Positions 55,200-61,800 of a DNA stretch of 64,000 bases are shown piece by piece; positions within the stretch are counted from its first letter, which is position 1, and each line of letters opens with the position of its first letter. Source of the stretch: Pardosa pseudoannulata (lineage: Eukaryota; Arthropoda; Arachnida; Araneae; Lycosidae). The DNA lies in assembly GCA_032207245.1 (NCBI GenBank), contig CM063498.1:56477954-56541953 (forward strand). The letters run 5' to 3'. The notes under the pieces were generated by a model, which saw nothing but the letters and a program-made list of their open reading frames with translations, was not told where the DNA came from and did not search any database. Both the position numbers and the translations under genes were made by a program.

Positions 55200-58100
55200 G
55201 TGTATGTATATGTGTGCATCTATATATGTACTTTTTTTAATCATTTGATAAGCATTAAAATTCATCACAACTTTCAGTTGCAACTTTACACTGCTGTTTA
55301 TACAGTTATTTGCTTTTACCTTATACAAACTTGTACTAATTTGTTGAATGCTTATATTTAACTTCATTCTTTTAGGTCCAATATATTTTATGAGCACTTC
55401 ATGTATAATTAAGATGAAATTTGAAGATGTCATATTGTTTCAATCTTAGAGAAATATCTGTTGTCAAGTTTTAAAAAAATTATTTTAATATTGACTTAAC
55501 CTATTTTAGGATCTCTTATCAAAAAAAGAACAAAATATACCAAAATTGTCTGCTGTGACTGATGCTGGGGAAATAATCTACCTCAGCTTGAGTATGGAAG
55601 GTCGAGATCATATTCGTTCTGAAATGAGAAGTTTAAGAGATTCTTGGGATGAAAAGTGGGAGAAAGTCAATACTGCTTATAAAAATCTAGAATCAGCATT
55701 AATGGCTTGGGGAACATTTGAAGAGAGGTAAGTAATTAATTAACTTTACTCTTCTAAATATTTTAAAGTAGATAGTGCTTTTGTCATAGAAAATGTTAGT
55801 TTATATTTTAATCTTAAATTTTTATATATTTTTGTAATCATTTCTTTAAATTTGATAAAGTTTGATTGTTATTACATTCTATACAGTAAAGGAATAACAA
55901 ATCATTCATTAGTTTATCGACTTACACTGAAAGATATATGTATTATCCCATAGGAGCAATCTGCAATTGAAATTTTGGATTTCAATTTAAGTAATATCAC
56001 AAACTGATTTTTAAGTGTATTTTTTACACTGTAAAGATCTTTTACATTGTAAAGAGCCCACTCACACCATAGAACTTGTGCAGTTCAAACTCATAAATTT
56101 TCAGTTTTATCATTTATTAATATTAGGAAATATGTCCGTATGGGAGCACTTAGGATCTGTCCCTGGGTATTCATACTTAACGGTCATGAACCATTTGAAA
56201 TACCTGTAGTCTGTACAAAGTAAAATTCAATGAACAAAGAATCGATCAAAAGATGTTAGTTTACTCAAAGGAGATCATTTCACCATCATAGCCCAATTTA
56301 TTGACTTTTTTTCTCCATGTAAAAATGTCTTTTTCATATTCTTTATCTTTTTTTATGTGAGTGGTACATCCATTAAATGTTATTTACTTTACCATTTTAT
56401 TCTTTCTTTCGCCATCTTTTATCACTCCACTGTGTTGTAGTATCCAATAAATTTAGGTATAAGCAATATCATTTATAACTTAATTTGTTGGAATGTATAT
56501 TTAATTATGGAACAGGATTGAAATTTTCTTACATTTATTGTAATGTTGAATGTTGGATATTATCTTTGTAAACTCGCCGAACAGTTTGCGATGTTTCTAC
56601 TTCCGATTGTAAGTCATACCTTAATCATCTGGATATGATTTCACATGGGTCTCGTATAAGGAGCAAGCATGGAGGTGAAATAATCAGCCGTAGATGATTT
56701 CAAACTTAACAACTATTCATTTATTTATCAAAAAAGCTTTTAAAGAAATATTAAAGTGTTTAAGAAAAATCGTCCAGAGAGGAGATTACTCTAGACAAAC
56801 TGCTCTCTTCGTAGTTCAGCTGGGAGTCCCCTCCCGTTTCTTCTTTTCCAAACAGGAAACCTCGGTTTTAGGAGAGATCGACCCCCCCCCTCTTTGACTT
56901 TTGTCCTTGGAGTAGCCGAAATGCCCTTTGGCACCCAGCCGACTCGGTCACACGAAGCACAATTTCTTTTCTCTGTGGGTGCGTTGACAAAAATGGCATA
57001 CTTGACACCTCTAATCGTCCATGAGTCAAAAGGACCATTACTGGTACAATACTGCCATTTTTCAATTGTTCTACGTTTTGAAATGTTTGGCACCTTACAA
57101 TGAACAAAAGTTTGCTCGTCTTGATCCCCGACAGAGACGGACGTGATACTTACAATCTTAGCCTTCTTCATCACTTCCAGCTTAATTGAAAAGTTTTACA
57201 AAATATTTTCATTTATATTCATTTATGATTAAAATATTTTGTTTTTTTATTTTCAGTTGCAAGCAAGTATCAACTTGGTTAAGTGAATTTGCATCTCAGT
57301 TAGGAAATGAAGTTCAATTAAAACCAACTTTGACAGAGAAGAAATTACAATTACAGAGTTACAAGGTATTTATATGCAATTGTTTTAATGAGAATAATTT
57401 TTGTTATTTTAGATGATTATGCTAACATAATGCCAAAAGTTTATGCTAATATGTTACTGCATGTTATTAACTACAGTGGTGTATAGTTGCTGCATGTTAA
57501 CATAGTGGAGTAAGTACAGTGGTAAGGGGGAAGTTTGGGAGTTTTGCCCCCTCCCTACCTTCCAATAAACTGATAAAAATGTTCATATTTTTTTAATTTT
57601 TAACATAAAGATTATGCACTTGTATTATAGCATCATTTGACAAAATGATGAATTGTTTAAATTATTCTATCTCATAATTTCATCAACCCCTCTCATCAAA
57701 GAAGTCTGTATTTGCCACTGGTTAGCTATGGTATTAAAATTTAATTTTGCTATTTCTGCGAGTGTTAAATTTGTATTCCTTTTAAAAAAGAGCTAGCATT
57801 ATTCAGTCATTCTCAAACTCAGAAAAATGCTGCTCATTTTTATAATGGACTAAATAGTATTTTATTGCTATTTGAGCATTAACTATATGCCTTTTTATGA
57901 TGCATTAGTAACAATGCAGAATGTGATTTTATTCATATTAATGAAATTAAAAATTTGATATCTTGTGTTAACTTTCATAAAATATTAGTAGTTTGTTTTG
58001 TAGATAAAAATCCAACTTAGCAGAGATTTTATCTAAATAATTTGTGATTTTTTTTTCCTATTTCATGCATCCTAAATTTTCTCCTTAATTTTAGGCTATG

Positions 58101-58835
58101 TCACATGGTATATCAGCTCATCAAGCTATAATAACAAAACTGAAAGATAAAGCAAAAGCTTTGCCTGAATCAGCTCCGAAACATGATGTAGAAGGATTTC
58201 AGAAACGTTATGACAGCTTGATTGCTGCTATAAAGGTATTTCAATTTTTCTGTTTTATGATTATTTTTAATTTTAACTTCTAGAGTTTTTTCAGCTTAGA
58301 TTAATGATATGGTATTTTATTGTTCCATTTTTTTTCAGTTTTCCTATTTGGATGGTAATAAACTGAAATGTTTTAAACTCATATTTTTACTTAAATTTTA
58401 TGCATTAGTTTTGAATTATATTTTCTTATTGCCCTTTCCCTACAATAATTAACTCAAGATATTCTGCCTGGATAAATATATAGGCATTTTATTGTGAAAT
58501 TAAAAATATTTTGAAGTCTTTTAATAATGTATAATCTGCTTCTTTTACCACTGCATACCATTTTACCCTAAATTACTAAACACATAGACAAAACAATGCA
58601 ATTGAGGCACAAAATGAAGTAAAAATTGATAGCAAAGAGTTGTCTAATATCAGTTATTACTTATATTTTTAATACATTTTGCCTAATACTATTAATTGTT
58701 TATATTTTGCAAAATATATGTGATAAATTTATTGAGTAGACAGCAGTTTTCACTTTTTAAAAGTTTTTACACTAATATAAAATTTTTACCTAATTCTATG
58801 ATAAATAATTTATATTTAGTACTTCAGTTTTTATA

Positions 58836-58889
<54 letters not shown>

Positions 58890-61800
58890 CCATTTTATCC
58901 ATTTTATCAAAATACTAAATTTACTTTAGGAGCGTGTCCAGATCTGTGATAGCCATGTTATAGAGCATGAAAATTATCGCATTAAATTAGAAAGGTTTCA
59001 AGATTGGTTGCGCTCTTTGAAAGCAGCTGTTGACACAAACATAGATCATGGTGATACTGAAGGTCTCAAAATGAAACTCATAGCTTTATCTGTAAGTATA
59101 CTTTACTTTAAGTCAAAGAAAAAAATATTATTTAGTAACAGGAACCAAAGTGCATCCTTTCTAGATTTGTTAAGTAACTAGAGGATTTAAATTTGTTTGC
59201 TTCATGTTTTAGTTTTTGAAGCTGTTTATATTAAAGAAACTTTTAAAAATAAGAAATTTATAGATATCTTCTTTCTGATATTTCAGAGGGTGTAAATGTT
59301 ATTTTCCTCAATTTTATACATTACTGGTGGTTAAAGGTTTAAATAAAAATTGTCTCTAAATTCATAATAAATGAATAACAAAATTATTTAAGTAAAACTA
59401 ACTTATTACTGACCTCAGACATTCATTAAATATTTTATCATAGAACTGTCTTTCAGGATTTGTTAAGAATTTTAAAGGTTTAAATATGTTAGACAGTATT
59501 TTGCTTAGCATTTTAGTAATTCTAAAGCTGTTCATATTAGACTGTAGAAATATCTAAACATAAAGAAGTAATATATATAAATATATAAGTTCTTTCAGAT
59601 GTTTAGAGAGTTTAAATATTGTTTTTCTCTTTTTTATACATTTATTAGCTGATGTACATCCAATATTCCATCTAGGTATATATAACCGAACATGTAAAAT
59701 TAGCTTTTGAAATTATTTTTCTAGGCTATTTTTGCTTCAGATAATTGCATATTAAATTGATCCATAGTAGCTCAGTCATGAAGGCAGCAATCTCGTAACT
59801 GAAAGGTTGTAGGTTCTAGGCTTGTGTCAATCTAAGATCTGCTGAGTTCATTAAGAGTGACTGGGACAAGTAAAATATGTTCATGGTTGTTATGTCCTCC
59901 AAGTTCTCAAATGATATCTCTGGGGGTGACAGGCTAAGTTTGAAGGTCTTCCTGCTTCTAAATTATGAGAACCCACTTTGAGCAAAGTTGTTCTTTCAAA
60001 TACTCTTCTTAAAAAACTAAACGCACACCCCTTGCTTTAATTCGAGTAGCATATGGTTCATGTCCTTGGTTTATCCAAGAGGGATAAGTAACAACAACAA
60101 CAACAACATATTAAATTAAGATCAGTTTATTTAATACTTTGGATTAGGTATAAAAATTTTTCCATTATCAGATTATTCTTAGGTTTAAGATGTCACATAC
60201 ATCTGGATAGTATGATTGCTCAATCCGTACTTACAGAATAAAATGTGTGAACAACCCTTGAAGTATCATATCAATAGTAATTACAAATATCCTAAGTTGA
60301 TCAAAGAACTATTAAGAAGAAATTAAATGAACTCATACTTTAATCTGTTCAGAATTTTTTTCATTATTTGCATACACAAATTCAAAAATTTCTATAATTT
60401 TATTTATATAGATAGATTTTAGGTAAAGATTTAAATAAAAATTGTCTCCAATTTCAAAATTAAAAAAAGGTAAACATAAAAGATTTTAAATCAAACTAAA
60501 TTATTTGTAACCTTGATACACATTAAATGTCATCATAAAACTGTTTTACATATTTATTTTAAATTTTAATGTTTTGTTTTTATATTATTTCAGACTGTAA
60601 TTAGCTCTTTGGAAGAGGGTGAACAGAAATTAGAGGAATTGCAACTCATGCTACAAGAAGTTTTAAAACACACAGATCCTAAAGGCCATCCTGCTTTATT
60701 GTCAGAATTAGCCTTAGAAAAAGAACTGTGGCAGAGTTTCATGAAGCAATGTCAAAATGCCAGAGACAATATACAAGATTCTGTACAAGATCGTTCAAGT
60801 TGTGATGAAATGCTTTCTAATTTGGAACAGTGGCTTACTGCTAAAGACCATATTCTAAGAGAGCAAGTTTTGAGAAGTAGTCTTGAAGCTAAAGTAGCCC
60901 AGTTACAAAGTCTGAAGGTAGTGTTATGAATCCTGAGTATTTTAGATAAAATTTTAACCACTTAACTGGTTTATGCTTTTAAAAGTTTTTTTTTTTTTTT
61001 TAATTTGTGAAGTACAGCTAGAAGTATGGTGTAATTTAACAATAAAAGAAAATAAAGCATCCAGTAATGTTGAGTGGGGGAGGGAATAGGATTGGTTCTA
61101 AGGGAATAAATTCTGGACCAAATGAATAGAGCAATCAAAGCAAGAAAACAAAGAATGCTGGAATGTTAAATCAAAGTTCCACTGTATTTATAAAAAATAC
61201 ATTTTTGTATGTTTCTAGAAAATGTCATTTAATGTCAATAACAATTTGAGGAAATATTTTTCAATTCAGGTTTGTTTATACAAAGAGATTAAACAAACAT
61301 TTCTGCTCTCAGTGGTTTTTACTCATTTTTCATATAAGAATTCTTATAAAAGGCAAAATAAAAATTTTAAAAAAATTGCTGAAAATATATGTATTTTCCT
61401 TTCTATTAATTGGTATGTTTATATATTTTATCATTTAGGATTTGGAAAATGAAATCCTTGCTAAGCAAAATGATATCAATTCTTTACACAGCAGGGTAGA
61501 GCAGCTAAGAGGTGATTCATCTCTAGTTTCTAGGATTTCCAAAGTACTGAGCCGTTACCAGACACTAAAAAATACAGCTAAGGTATTAGGCATTGGTCTT
61601 TCTTAATGTAATTTTTTGGATTTTTAACAATAAGTAATGTATCTGATTTAGAATCCATCCTACTTTTACAGGAATCTGTGAGAAAATGGGATCTCTATGT
61701 CAAAGAACATGAATCATTTGAAAATAAGTTGTCAGAAATTACAAAATGGCTTGAGGAACCAGAGAAAAAATTAAAAGAATGTTCTATTTTGATTGGGGAC

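Noticed and set aside
55128..55433. Frames of alternating Tyr-Ile on both strands
   Set aside because: Translation of an AT microsatellite.
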